From positions 1 through 23,823 of the IMG/VR virus record IMGVR_UViG_3300008627_000662: 23,823 nucleotides of DNA; one strand, 5' to 3'. This document shows positions 4,595 to 11,555 of this stretch, piece after piece; positions within the stretch are counted from its first letter, which is position 1; every line of letters starts with the position of its first letter. The DNA comes from a virus. The notes below the pieces were generated by a model. The model worked only from the letters and a program-made list of their open reading frames with translations, was not told the origin of the DNA and did no database searches. Position numbers and translations under genes: made by a program.

Positions 4595-5953
4595 GTGTCG
4601 CTAGCTTCCGCCCTTTCCGCCGTATCTGCTAATCCGCTCGCCCGCTATCAGCCCCGCCCAGGGCAGGAGCGGTTCCACCGAAGCCAAGCGCAGACGAGAT
4701 GCATGAGGGGGCCGAACCAGATCGTCGGCAAGTCCTACGCAGGCTGTGCGGAGGCGTTGTGGTTCCTGACGCACACTCACCCTTACCGGGAGATCCCCGA
4801 CCGTCCCGTAGCCGGGCGACTCGTTCCCTACTCCGACGACAGCAGCAAAGAGATCGAGGGCAAGCTGTACGAGCTGCTTCCCAAGTCGCTGCTCCACCCT
4901 GACTGCCGCTACCATCCAGATCGCGGGTTCACCACCGGGCGGCGGCGGATGCTCAGACTCAAGACGGGCGACTCGATGGGGATCGTCTCGCAGTCGGCGG
5001 GCACCCTGGCGGCGGCAGGCTCTACGCTCGACTTCGTATGGCTGGACGAGCCACCCGAGCGGAAGATCTTCGCGGAGGCTCAAAGCCGGGTGCTAGTGCG
5101 CAAGGGCTGCTTGTGGCTCACCCTCACCCCGGTCGGGCGTCCGGTGGGCTGGCTCAAGGATGCGTGCGAGGATGGGCTGATCGAGGACATCCACGTTGAG
5201 CCTACGCCAGAGAACACCGGGCTCAGCGAGGAGGAGCTTGACGCGATCAAGCAGATGATCCTCCCAACCGAGCGCCCGCAGCGATTCGGGGGCGAGTGGG
5301 AAGGGGCGACGCCTGATCGCTTCTACGGGGCATGGCACGACGGGATGGTCAGCAAGGAGCTACCCGACTGCGAGCTACAGATTGGGATCGGCATCGACCA
5401 CGGCGAAGGCCACGGGCGACAGGGCGCGCTGCTCTGCGGCTTCGACACTCGCGACAAGAGCAACCCGCGTGTCTGGTTCCTCGACGAGTACACGAGCCAA
5501 GGGCACAGCGGGATCGAAGAGGACGCCAACGGGATCCTCGACATGCTCTCACGCTGGGACCTAGGACCCGAAGCGGTCGACGTGGCGCGCGGGGATGTCA
5601 ACAGCGCAGGCAAGGCCGAGTCGGGCTACCGGGTGAACCAGTTGCTTGAGCAGAAGATCGCGGTGCTCTCCGGCCTACCGCCCACCGCTCCACCGTTCCG
5701 CATCAAGGCGGCGCGCAAGGGTCCGGGCTCGGTGGCCTACACTGCTCGCCTACTTCACTCCGCGATGGTCAAGGGCTCGCTCACCGTCCACCCGAACTGC
5801 GAGGCCTTGATCGCTGGGCTGCGTCACTGGCGGGGGCCGGGCGGCACGTCCCAGAATAAAGAGCTGTCTCACATTCTCGACGCTGCCCGGTACATTGGGC
5901 GGGAGTTCCTAGACACGAGGCACCGCAACACCGACCGGATCAAGGTGCGATAG
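4595..5953 (+). CDS. terL: Terminase large subunit (packaging ATPase and nuclease)
   Basis: 452 residues. The motor translocates DNA through the portal into the prohead and cuts it to genome length. Walker A is G-P-N-Q-I-V-G-K-S at 39-47, and Walker B with catalytic glutamate is V-W-L-D-E at 148-152. An ATPase coupling stretch (L-W-L-T-L-T-P) follows. The C-terminal RNase H-like nuclease begins at G-I-D-H-G-E-G-H-G, with D268 as a likely metal ligand, and includes H-I-L-D-A-A-R-Y near the end. GTG at 4595 is the first start after the in-frame TAG at 4577 and has no ribosome binding site. The length is normal for the family. The gene is separated from the small terminase by a leftward gene, which is unusual. 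Confidence 0.93.
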   Translation: MSLASALSAVSANPLARYQPRPGQERFHRSQAQTRCMRGPNQIVGKSYAGCAEALWFLTHTHPYREIPDRPVAGRLVPYSDDSSKEIEGKLYELLPKSLLHPDCRYHPDRGFTTGRRRMLRLKTGDSMGIVSQSAGTLAAAGSTLDFVWLDEPPERKIFAEAQSRVLVRKGCLWLTLTPVGRPVGWLKDACEDGLIEDIHVEPTPENTGLSEEELDAIKQMILPTERPQRFGGEWEGATPDRFYGAWHDGMVSKELPDCELQIGIGIDHGEGHGRQGALLCGFDTRDKSNPRVWFLDEYTSQGHSGIEEDANGILDMLSRWDLGPEAVDVARGDVNSAGKAESGYRVNQLLEQKIAVLSGLPPTAPPFRIKAARKGPGSVAYTARLLHSAMVKGSLTVHPNCEALIAGLRHWRGPGGTSQNKELSHILDAARYIGREFLDTRHRNTDRIKVR

Positions 5954-5956
5954 GTG

Positions 5957-5986
5957 TTGACCTCGCACACCGCGCGCGCTTACTCT
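5957..5986 (+). promoter_or_regulatory. Rightward promoter for the head operon
   Basis: TTGACC at 5957-5962 and TACTCT at 5981-5986 are separated by 18 bases, directly after the large-terminase stop and 36 bases before the portal ATG. The boxes and spacer length match the promoter before the major capsid gene (TTGACG-N18-TAGCCT at 8096-8125), suggesting the same holoenzyme or activator reads both. The spacer is a CG-alternating stretch. Confidence 0.6.
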
Positions 5987-6021
5987 TGCGGGGGCGACTC
6001 ACGGACGGGCACCGAGGACAC

Positions 6022-7488
6022 ATGAGCCAAGATCAAACCGCACTCTCAGACGTTCCGCCTCTTCCATCTCAGGAGGACGAGGCACGCCGCACGCACTCAC
6101 GACTTCGTCGCCGGCTACTTGAGGGGCAGTGGAAGCAGGACCTAGAGAACAAGTGCCGCTCGTTCTTCCCGCCGCAGACCGTCGAGCGCTTCGGGAATCT
6201 GGATGTCAGCAGGAATTTATTCGCCACGATTACCAAGCAGCTCGCGGTCCAGTACGACGTAGCACCCCGAGTGACCCACGACTCCGCCGACGTAGACGAG
6301 TTCGCCACCCGCGTTCGCCACGACGGCCTATGGTCCATCGGTGCGCGCAATGCTCGGAATGTTCTAGGGATGCGCGAAGGGCTGATGCGGACCGACTACA
6401 GCACCGAACGCGGGGAGCTGCTCTACCGGGCCGTGCCTTCCGATCTCGTCTACGCCGAAGCTGCGGCAGACAACCCGGACGAGCCCAACCTAGTAGTCGA
6501 GGCCCGGCTTGCCTCGCTCGATGTCGGAGACGGGAAGGGCGAACAGGACCGATGGACCTGGGACGTTCTCGACCTCCGCGATCCGCAGGATCCAAAGTAT
6601 CGGGTACTGCTCCCGAGCGGTCGGGCTCAGATCGAAGACTCCCGCGACATCACCGAGCAGGTGCTAGGCGGCAGCTTCAGCGGCGGAGACTACCCCTACG
6701 TAGTAGAGGGCTCGGCGGTCCTCCCTTATTCATTATTTCATGCTCAAAGGACTGGGGCGCTCTGGAACCCTTACGACAACTCCGAGCAGGTCGAGGCCAC
6801 GCTATTAATCGGCGCGCTCTGGACCTTCTGGGGCTACCTCTGCCGAGATGCGGCCTACTCGCAGCGGTGGGCGATCGGCGTCCATCTCGGCGGCGGTGCC
6901 ATCCGGGGCAGCGGCAAGGCGGCGCGCAAAGAAGTACACCTTGACCCGACCTCGATCGCTATGTTCACCGAAGAGGTGCCCGGTGGTGGCAGGCTCGGCC
7001 AGTTCGGCGCGAGTGTAGATCCCGAGCGCTATCAGCTCGCGGTCGACTCCTTTGAGCAGAGGGTGCTCGCGCACAGCGGCTTGAGCCCCGACGACTTCCA
7101 GAAGAGCGGAGGTGCTGCCGAGTCCGGCTACGCTATCGCACTCAAGCGCGAGACGGTCCGCAGGATCCAGAAGGCTAGCGAGGCTCAGTTTGAGCGGGCC
7201 GACAAGGAAGTCCTCGCCCTCTCCGCTGCGCTCCTCAACGCGAACGAAGGCGGCAACCTCCCCGAGTCCGGCTACTCGATCCGATACATGGCAGTGCCCC
7301 CGACACCCTCGGAGCGACAGGCCCGGGTCGCAGAGGCTACGTCCCTGCTAGAGGTCGGCCTAGCTTCCCCGGTCGACATCGTCCTAGCTCAGCACCCCGG
7401 CATGGAGCGAGCCGAAGCGATCGCACACTTAGAAACAATCCGCCAAGAGCGGGCACTCTTCCCCGGCGTAGGAGGCGGGCATCAATGA
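6022..7488 (+). CDS. Portal protein
   Basis: 488 residues from ATG 6022, preceded by GAGG; an in-frame TTG at 5986 lies inside the promoter and is rejected. Portal proteins form the dodecameric ring at one capsid vertex through which DNA passes. Supporting features are the position between terminase and scaffold, the length, and the layout. There is an N-terminal helical region (E-D-E-A-R-R-T-H-S-R-L-R-R-R-L-L-E-G), a mixed core, and a long helical C-terminal part (E-S-G-Y-A-I-A-L-K-R-E-T-V-R-R-I-Q-K-A-S-E-A-Q-F-E-R-A-D-K-E-V). The latter is the kind of segment seen in SPP1 gp6-like portals near the stem and crown. The exact family is not certain. The stop overlaps the scaffold start as ATGA. 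Confidence 0.8.
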   Translation: MSQDQTALSDVPPLPSQEDEARRTHSRLRRRLLEGQWKQDLENKCRSFFPPQTVERFGNLDVSRNLFATITKQLAVQYDVAPRVTHDSADVDEFATRVRHDGLWSIGARNARNVLGMREGLMRTDYSTERGELLYRAVPSDLVYAEAAADNPDEPNLVVEARLASLDVGDGKGEQDRWTWDVLDLRDPQDPKYRVLLPSGRAQIEDSRDITEQVLGGSFSGGDYPYVVEGSAVLPYSLFHAQRTGALWNPYDNSEQVEATLLIGALWTFWGYLCRDAAYSQRWAIGVHLGGGAIRGSGKAARKEVHLDPTSIAMFTEEVPGGGRLGQFGASVDPERYQLAVDSFEQRVLAHSGLSPDDFQKSGGAAESGYAIALKRETVRRIQKASEAQFERADKEVLALSAALLNANEGGNLPESGYSIRYMAVPPTPSERQARVAEATSLLEVGLASPVDIVLAQHPGMERAEAIAHLETIRQERALFPGVGGGHQ

Positions 7489-8093
7489 GCGAAGACACAC
7501 CGAAGACTTACACCGAGGCCCAGGTTCAGGAGTTAATCCAGACCCGCACCGCCGAACTGCGCGACAGCCGCAACGCCCTCACCGCCGAGCTAGCCGAACT
7601 CCGCCCCACCGCTGCGGCGTGGGAGCAGAAGGCCGGCGCGTTCCAGGCAGAGCTAGAGACGCTATCCGAGGTGCGCTCTCAGTTCGACGGACTCCAGACG
7701 AAGCACGCCGAGGCCGAGGCTCGATGGGGTCAAGACCGGGTGCTGCTCGGTGCCGGGATCAAGGATGCCGATGTCTCCGACGTGCTGCGCTCTAAGTTCG
7801 CACGCGCCGAAGAGCCCGGCGAGTTCTCCGACTGGTTTGAGCGGGAGGGGCGGAATACTCCGCTAGTCGCTGCGTTCTTGTCCCCCCAGCCTACAGCGCA
7901 GATCGATCCCCACCTCGCGGATCCTGCCCTTCCCGCTCCGACCTCCCCGCAGATGCCGCAGGCGAACGCAGGCCGTAAGCCAGCCCCGCCCGCCGCCCAG
8001 CCCTACACGCCCGGCAGCATCGCCAGCATGAGCCGCGACGAGTTCCGGCGACAGAAGGATTCGCTGCTCAACGGGCTGAAGGTCCCGCTTTAG
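7485..8093 (+). CDS. Capsid scaffolding protein
   Basis: 202 residues overlapping the portal stop by four bases. Residues 10-85 are a predicted coiled coil rich in Glu, Ala, Leu and Arg (A-E-L-R-D-S-R-N-A-L-T-A-E-L-A-E-L-R). Residues 130-175 are a Pro/Ala/Gln-rich disordered linker, and the C-terminus is short and basic (R-D-E-F-R-R-Q-K-D-S-L-L-N-G-L-K-V-P-L), like the capsid-binding hook of other scaffolds. Scaffolds guide assembly of the capsid shell and leave or are cleaved before packaging. Position between portal and capsid genes supports the call. No protease gene is visible nearby, so the scaffold may exit intact. Confidence 0.75.
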   Translation: MSEDTPKTYTEAQVQELIQTRTAELRDSRNALTAELAELRPTAAAWEQKAGAFQAELETLSEVRSQFDGLQTKHAEAEARWGQDRVLLGAGIKDADVSDVLRSKFARAEEPGEFSDWFEREGRNTPLVAAFLSPQPTAQIDPHLADPALPAPTSPQMPQANAGRKPAPPAAQPYTPGSIASMSRDEFRRQKDSLLNGLKVPL

Positions 8094-8095
8094 AC

Positions 8096-8125
8096 TTGAC
8101 GGGCGGCGCTCGGTGCGCCTAGCCT
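8096..8125 (+). promoter_or_regulatory. Promoter for the major capsid gene
   Basis: TTGACG at 8096-8101 and TAGCCT at 8120-8125 have an 18-base spacer and sit just after the scaffold stop. The same architecture occurs before the portal gene. The spacer contains a short inverted repeat (GGCGC-TCGGT-GCGCC). Transcription from here would give the capsid message a leader of about 145 bases carrying the direct repeats described next. A separate promoter fits the need for much more capsid than scaffold. Confidence 0.6.
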
Positions 8126-8147
8126 AAGTGCGTCGGGTCCTCTGCTA

Positions 8148-8217
8148 GGTCACTCCCACCTCACGGGCGAAGTAAGAGCACCGACCGAAGCGCCGGTCAC
8201 TCCCACCTCACGGGCGA
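8148..8217 (+). repeat. Perfect 23-bp direct repeat in the capsid-gene leader
   Basis: Two identical 23-bp copies occupy 8148-8170 and 8195-8217, 47 bases start to start. Each begins GGTCACTCCCACC and ends TCACGGGCGA. Each contains TCACTCC (8150-8156 and 8197-8203), the exact complement of GGAGTGA (8262-8268) that forms the capsid ribosome binding site. Copy 2 also overlaps a small stem (GACCG 8183-8187 with CGGTC 8194-8198). The region does not code for an obvious protein. A role in leader RNA folding or as paired protein sites is possible. Confidence 0.8.
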
Positions 8218-8249
8218 GCGCAGCGAAGACTGAACCAACATCTACGCGC

Positions 8250-8274
8250 CGCGATGCGGCAGGAGTGATCCACA
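8250..8274 (+). promoter_or_regulatory. Capsid ribosome binding site with an adjacent mini-hairpin
   Basis: A 5-bp hairpin (GCCGC-GAT-GCGGC, about 8250-8262) directly abuts AGGAG (8261-8265), which lies nine bases before the capsid ATG. The hairpin touches the first bases of the ribosome binding site and could modulate access. GGAGTGA at 8262-8268 is complementary to both leader repeats. Confidence 0.5.
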
Positions 8275-9192
8275 ATGGCTAACGAAATTACCTATACGGG
8301 GCAGGGTGCGAACCTCCGCGCCGCCGAAGTCTTCAACTCTCTCATCTGGGATCTGGTCTACGACCGAACCGATCTCCGGCAGCTCTGCGTCAAGCTCGGC
8401 GACCTCGGTGGCTCCGGCTCCGCGAAGCTTGAGACTCCGCAGGTTGACTGGAATCTCCCGATGGCGGCTGCGAACGCCGATGAGGTCACTGCCGCAGGCA
8501 ACACCGCGATCACCGACTCGGCCTTGAGCCTCACGGTCGCTCAGCAGATCATCGCCTTTGAGATCTCCGACCTGATGTCGGTGACGGGTGGAGCGGGTAA
8601 CCTCGACATCGCACGCCTCGCTGAAGCAGTCAGCAACGCCTACAGCCTCCGCTTCACGGATCAGGTCTGCGGCGTGATTGACGGCTTCACCGCGACAGTG
8701 GGAACCACCACCGTCGACATGACGGTTGACGACTTCTACGCGGCCATGTTCGCCCTTGAGCAGGCAGTTGTCAGCGGACCTTACGCCGCTGTGCTCTACC
8801 CCACCCAGTTCACCGACTTGCAGGAATCCCTGCGCTCGGAAGGCGGAGCGCTTTCCTTCTCCGCCCCGACCGCTGAGATGCTTGCGATGAAGGGTCCCGG
8901 CTTCTCTGGCTCCTTCCTCGGCGTCGACATCTGGAAGTCCGATTCGGTCGTAACTGCCAACGCAGGTGCCGACAGCGCGGGGGCCATGTTCGGCCTCGGT
9001 GGTGTGGCATACGCGGAGGCCAGCGCCTCGGGTGCCCTGCCCGGTAGCATCGCAGCTCCCGCGATGAGCCCGGTATACGCCGAGTTTGAGCGTGTAGCTG
9101 ACCCCGGTTTGTGTCGAGTCATCGGTCACGCCTTTAATGCGGTCGCCATCGGTGAGGACGCGCGAGGCGTGTCCATCATCACCGACCGATAA
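8275..9192 (+). CDS. Major capsid protein (HK97-type fold likely)
   Basis: 305 residues starting M-A-N-E-I-T-Y-T, with a strong ribosome binding site and its own promoter. It would form the icosahedral shell. Composition is typical of capsid proteins: Ala/Gly/Ser/Thr-rich with few charges. Blocks I read as HK97-like are a helical N-arm, an alternating segment A-A-N-A-D-E-V-T-A-A-G-N-T-A-I-T-D-S-A-L-S-L-T-V-A-Q-Q (E-loop-like), a spine helix L-D-I-A-R-L-A-E-A-V-S-N-A-Y-S-L-R-F-T-D-Q-V, and a P-domain strand P-Y-A-A-V-L-Y-P-T-Q-F. The C-terminal strands end in V-S-I-I-T-D-R. Position after the scaffold is diagnostic. The fold is inferred from pattern only. I see no separate protease or delta-domain. 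Confidence 0.88.
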   Translation: MANEITYTGQGANLRAAEVFNSLIWDLVYDRTDLRQLCVKLGDLGGSGSAKLETPQVDWNLPMAAANADEVTAAGNTAITDSALSLTVAQQIIAFEISDLMSVTGGAGNLDIARLAEAVSNAYSLRFTDQVCGVIDGFTATVGTTTVDMTVDDFYAAMFALEQAVVSGPYAAVLYPTQFTDLQESLRSEGGALSFSAPTAEMLAMKGPGFSGSFLGVDIWKSDSVVTANAGADSAGAMFGLGGVAYAEASASGALPGSIAAPAMSPVYAEFERVADPGLCRVIGHAFNAVAIGEDARGVSIITDR

Positions 9193-9196
9193 AGCT

Positions 9197-9424
9197 ATGG
9201 CGGTTCACGGTTACTTGAGTCTCCGTGACTCCTCTCCCTTGACCTTCGGGGATGCGGTTAGTTCCGCGCTCCGCAGGTCCAGGGAGGGGGCCGCTCATGC
9301 TTCCGGAGAGCGAACTCCCGACGGATGGATCATCCGTTTTCACAAGACGGGCAAGGATGGCAAGGCTGGCAAGGCCGCTCTGTCCTCCTGGGTCGTCACT
9401 CCCAACACAGTCAAACGAGGGTAG
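9197..9424 (+). CDS. Small head-region protein, unknown function
   Basis: 75 residues, beginning four bases after the capsid stop with no good ribosome binding site, so it is probably translated by re-initiation. It starts M-A-V-H-G-Y-L-S-L-R-D-S-S-P-L-T-F-G-D-A. The middle holds G-W-I-I-R-F-H-K-T, and there is a Gly/Lys repeat (G-K-D-G-K-A-G-K-A) before S-S-W-V-V-T-P-N-T-V-K-R-G. Third-position base choice matches its neighbours, which supports coding. Genes right after the capsid often encode decoration or minor head proteins, but nothing here identifies one. Confidence 0.6.
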   Translation: MAVHGYLSLRDSSPLTFGDAVSSALRRSREGAAHASGERTPDGWIIRFHKTGKDGKAGKAALSSWVVTPNTVKRG

Positions 9425-9430
9425 GAACTC

Positions 9431-10075
9431 ATGGCACAAGTACTAGGCAAGCGCGTTACTCAGGCCGAGCGGCTGGACGCAGTTAAGATCCCGAGGCGGG
9501 TTAAGAAGCAGACCCGGTTTCTCTACAAGCACCACCCGATGCGCTTTATGTTCGTCGGCGGCGAGTGGCTTCCCCAACTCTCCAAGCTCCGCATCGATCC
9601 CGGTGTTGGCGGAGTCGTCACCGGCGGCGGGATCGACCTCGCAGTAGCAGGCAACATGCGGCAGGGCTGGCAAGTGATACAGCCCTCCGACGCACGCCTT
9701 GGCGAGTATCAGGATTACATGGTCGCCCTCCCCCACGCGGCAGGCGGCAGCACCTACGTCGACCCCTTCCAGAAGGTCACCGTTGAGGCGGGCCGGATGT
9801 TCGTCGAAGAGGGCGGGGATAACTACTTCGCGTTCCTTCGCCACCTCATCGATAGCGGCGTCGTCGCGCCTATCTCCGCCAACGTCAAGAAGATCAAGCT
9901 TCACGACATAGAGAAGAAAGTCGAACGCCTCCAAGGTGCCGTATCGGTGAACCCAGCGAACCAGATCGCAGCGGGTCGCCTCCGTCAAGCCGAGGAGTTG
10001 TTAGCAGCGATGCGCGGCGACAAGCCGAAGACACGCAAGCCACGCAAGAAAGTCGAGGCCGCTGATGTCGGGTGA
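9431..10075 (+). CDS. Conserved-looking head-module protein, unknown function
   Basis: 214 residues, ATG at 9431 behind AGGAA. The N-terminus is basic (K-R-V-T-Q-A-E-R-L-D-A-V-K-I-P-R-R-V-K-K-Q-T-R-F-L-Y-K-H-H-P). The centre is globular with Gly-rich turns and aromatic residues (G-G-E-W-L-P-Q-L-S-K-L-R-I-D-P-G-V-G-G-V). The C-terminal 70 residues are helical and end in a strongly basic tail (K-P-K-T-R-K-P-R-K-K-V-E). Basic tails suggest DNA or RNA contact inside the head. It overlaps the next small gene by 11 bases. I do not recognise a family. Confidence 0.75.
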   Translation: MAQVLGKRVTQAERLDAVKIPRRVKKQTRFLYKHHPMRFMFVGGEWLPQLSKLRIDPGVGGVVTGGGIDLAVAGNMRQGWQVIQPSDARLGEYQDYMVALPHAAGGSTYVDPFQKVTVEAGRMFVEEGGDNYFAFLRHLIDSGVVAPISANVKKIKLHDIEKKVERLQGAVSVNPANQIAAGRLRQAEELLAAMRGDKPKTRKPRKKVEAADVG

Positions 10076-10220
10076 GAAGCGCGGAGTGCGTGAGTCGATG
10101 GACCGGATGACCGGGCGGATCGTCCGCGAGTCTCGTGGCAAGATCTCGCAGGAACAAGCCGAAAAGAAAGTGCGAGCTGCGGCTCGCTACGTAGTAGACG
10201 GGGTGAAGCGCAAGAGCTGA
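10065..10220 (+). CDS. Small basic protein overlapping the previous gene
   Basis: 51 residues: M-S-G-E-K-R-G-V-R-E-S-M-D-R-M-T-G-R-I-V-R-E-S-R-G-K-I-S-Q-E-Q-A-E and on to V-K-R-K-S, then TGA at 10218-10220. The ATG lies inside the last codons of the upstream gene, whose GTCGAGG stretch may serve as its ribosome binding site. It fills what would otherwise be a gap and is followed by a hairpin. It is helical, basic and amphipathic without motifs. The function is unknown. Confidence 0.6.
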   Translation: MSGEKRGVRESMDRMTGRIVRESRGKISQEQAEKKVRAAARYVVDGVKRKS

Positions 10221-10236
10221 TCACCGCTAAATCAAT

Positions 10237-10257
10237 GGCCGGGCTCGCTGCCCGGCC
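10237..10257 (+). terminator. Strong GC hairpin between head genes (weak or partial terminator)
   Basis: A perfect 8-bp stem (GGCCGGGC/GCCCGGCC) with a five-base loop lies 16 bases after a stop codon and 21 bases before the next start. What follows is TCCTCATAAG, not a T-run, so it is a poor intrinsic terminator. It may lower readthrough into the next genes, block 3' exonucleases, or act as a processing site. Confidence 0.45.
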
Positions 10258-10278
10258 TCCTCATAAGGGAGCATTGTA

Positions 10279-10491
10279 ATGGCAAAAGGAACGAAGACGC
10301 TCAACAGCGCAATCAAGGTAGACAACTCCGGCAATATCTACATGAAGGGCAACACCACCGAGCCCGCAGACGGGGATGTAGCCGAGGGCGAGGTCGTCTA
10401 CTGGGTCGACACCTCCTCAGGAATCGTGCTCACCGCGAAGGCTCGGGCCGGCGGAGTCATCGTTAGTGGCGCAGTCGCCACCCTGACCTAA
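10279..10491 (+). CDS. Small beta-rich structural protein (possible decoration protein)
   Basis: 70 residues with ATG 10279 and a GGGAG ribosome binding site. Sequence M-A-K-G-T-K-T-L-N-S-A-I-K-V-D-N-S-G-N-I-Y-M-K-G-N followed by alternating strands E-G-E-V-V-Y-W-V-D-T-S-S-G-I-V-L-T-A-K-A and G-V-I-V-S-G-A-V-A-T-L-T. This is a small all-beta pattern. Small beta proteins in head modules often decorate the capsid, but the assignment is by position and composition only. Confidence 0.6.
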   Translation: MAKGTKTLNSAIKVDNSGNIYMKGNTTEPADGDVAEGEVVYWVDTSSGIVLTAKARAGGVIVSGAVATLT

Positions 10492-10494
10492 ACG

Positions 10495-10764
10495 ATGTCG
10501 CTCTATCGCTCAGCCACTCAGGCACTCACGACCGCCTACGGAGCCAGCATCACGCTGGAAGACGGGGCGCGTTCAATCTCGGTCACCCTCGACGACTCCT
10601 CGATCGGGTTCACGGTTCGGATCGCAGGGGCTAACGAAGAGAACGTGCCGGCGGGCTCGGGGTGGGAACTTCGACCACCTCCGCCCGGCCTCAGCGACGA
10701 CCTCGGGATCGAGATCAAGTCGGCCTCGGGAACTCCTAACGCTTCTGTGATCTGGTTTAGATAA
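10495..10764 (+). CDS. Small beta-rich structural protein, unknown
   Basis: 89 residues, starting three bases after the previous stop without its own ribosome binding site, so coupled. The pattern is alternating short strands: A-S-I-T-L-E-D-G-A-R-S-I-S-V-T-L-D-D-S-S-I-G-F-T-V-R-I, a Gly/Pro-rich middle (A-G-S-G-W-E-L-R-P-P-P-P-G-L), and a final strand A-S-V-I-W-F-R. It resembles a jelly-roll or Ig-like strand order in miniature. Its stop overlaps the next start as TAATG. It is probably a virion accessory protein; I see no specific family. Confidence 0.6.
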   Translation: MSLYRSATQALTTAYGASITLEDGARSISVTLDDSSIGFTVRIAGANEENVPAGSGWELRPPPPGLSDDLGIEIKSASGTPNASVIWFR

Positions 10765-11555
10765 TGCCGATCGGAGGAAGCATAACGAGCAGCGGTGCTG
10801 TCGCTTCGTCGAGCTGGACGGAGCGCTATTCGGTCACCTGGGCAGACGAGCCCGCTCACGACTGGACCTCCAACGCTTCGCCGCATGGAGTCTCCGGGGC
10901 GGCTTGGGGTGCGGTCAATGCCGGGAACGCGTCCGCGTTTGAGATCAACGGGAGCGGATTGCAGATGGCACCGGATGCCGCCACCGCTTCTTACTGGTAC
11001 TCAACCCAGACTTGTCCCCGGCTCTACTGCTCCTTAAAGGATCCGTCATCGACTCCGATTTATCCGAACGCGAGTAACCTACAGGCGATTGCTTTTCAGG
11101 CGATCATCTCGGGGAGCGCAGCGCAGGACAATAACGGATACGGGATGCTCGTCGGAGCAGCGGCGACCTACACGGCGAGCATCGAGCGACACTATTCCTC
11201 GTCGATCTGGGGCGGCTCGCACGCCGGATACAGGGTTAGCAATAGCCCCGGCACCGGGTGGACTGCTCTCAATAGCGCAGAGATGCCGGACACGTTTAGC
11301 CTCTTTGAGATCGTCGCCTTTCCGAGCGGGACCTTGGTGTGCTCGATTCGCGACGGTTCGGAGTTCTCCGATCCGATGGGCGAGGCTCAGTGGCGCTCCC
11401 AGGTCACGAGCAACAGCTACCGGGGCACCACCGACGCGAGCAACACTTGGCTCCCGTCGAATATGTGGGTCCAGTTCGTCGCTTACAACGGGGCGACCAA
11501 TGCACATACGATGACCGTCGACAAGTTCCGAGTCGTCACCTTGGGGGCAGAATGA
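10764..11555 (+). CDS. Lectin-like structural protein (possible capsid surface fibre or decoration)
   Basis: 263 residues, coupled to the previous gene by TAATG. It is rich in Ser, Ala, Thr, Trp and Tyr with few charges. The strand pattern suggests a concanavalin/LamG-like sandwich: F-E-I-N-G-S-G-L-Q-M-A-P, A-I-A-F-Q-A-I-I-S-G, Y-G-M-L-V-G-A-A-A-T-Y-T, F-E-I-V-A-F-P-S-G-T-L-V-C-S-I-R, M-W-V-Q-F-V-A-Y-N-G, and M-T-V-D-K-F-R-V-V-T. That fold commonly binds sugars. Placed in the head module rather than by the tail-tip genes, it is more likely displayed on the capsid or neck. The fold is inferred by eye. Confidence 0.6.
   Translation: MPIGGSITSSGAVASSSWTERYSVTWADEPAHDWTSNASPHGVSGAAWGAVNAGNASAFEINGSGLQMAPDAATASYWYSTQTCPRLYCSLKDPSSTPIYPNASNLQAIAFQAIISGSAAQDNNGYGMLVGAAATYTASIERHYSSSIWGGSHAGYRVSNSPGTGWTALNSAEMPDTFSLFEIVAFPSGTLVCSIRDGSEFSDPMGEAQWRSQVTSNSYRGTTDASNTWLPSNMWVQFVAYNGATNAHTMTVDKFRVVTLGAE

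Noticed and set aside
5986-6021. TTG start giving a 500-residue portal
   Set aside because: The TTG overlaps the end of the promoter -10 box; the ATG at 6022 has a ribosome binding site.
8148-8217. Attachment site or insertion-sequence footprint for the 23-bp repeats
   Set aside because: No recombinase, tRNA end or inverted termini nearby; the repeats sit in an untranslated leader only 47 bases apart.
8242-9129. 295-codon leftward frame antisense to the capsid gene
   Set aside because: It mirrors the high-GC3 capsid gene exactly, has no ribosome binding site, and its protein is His/Arg/Gly-rich without pattern.
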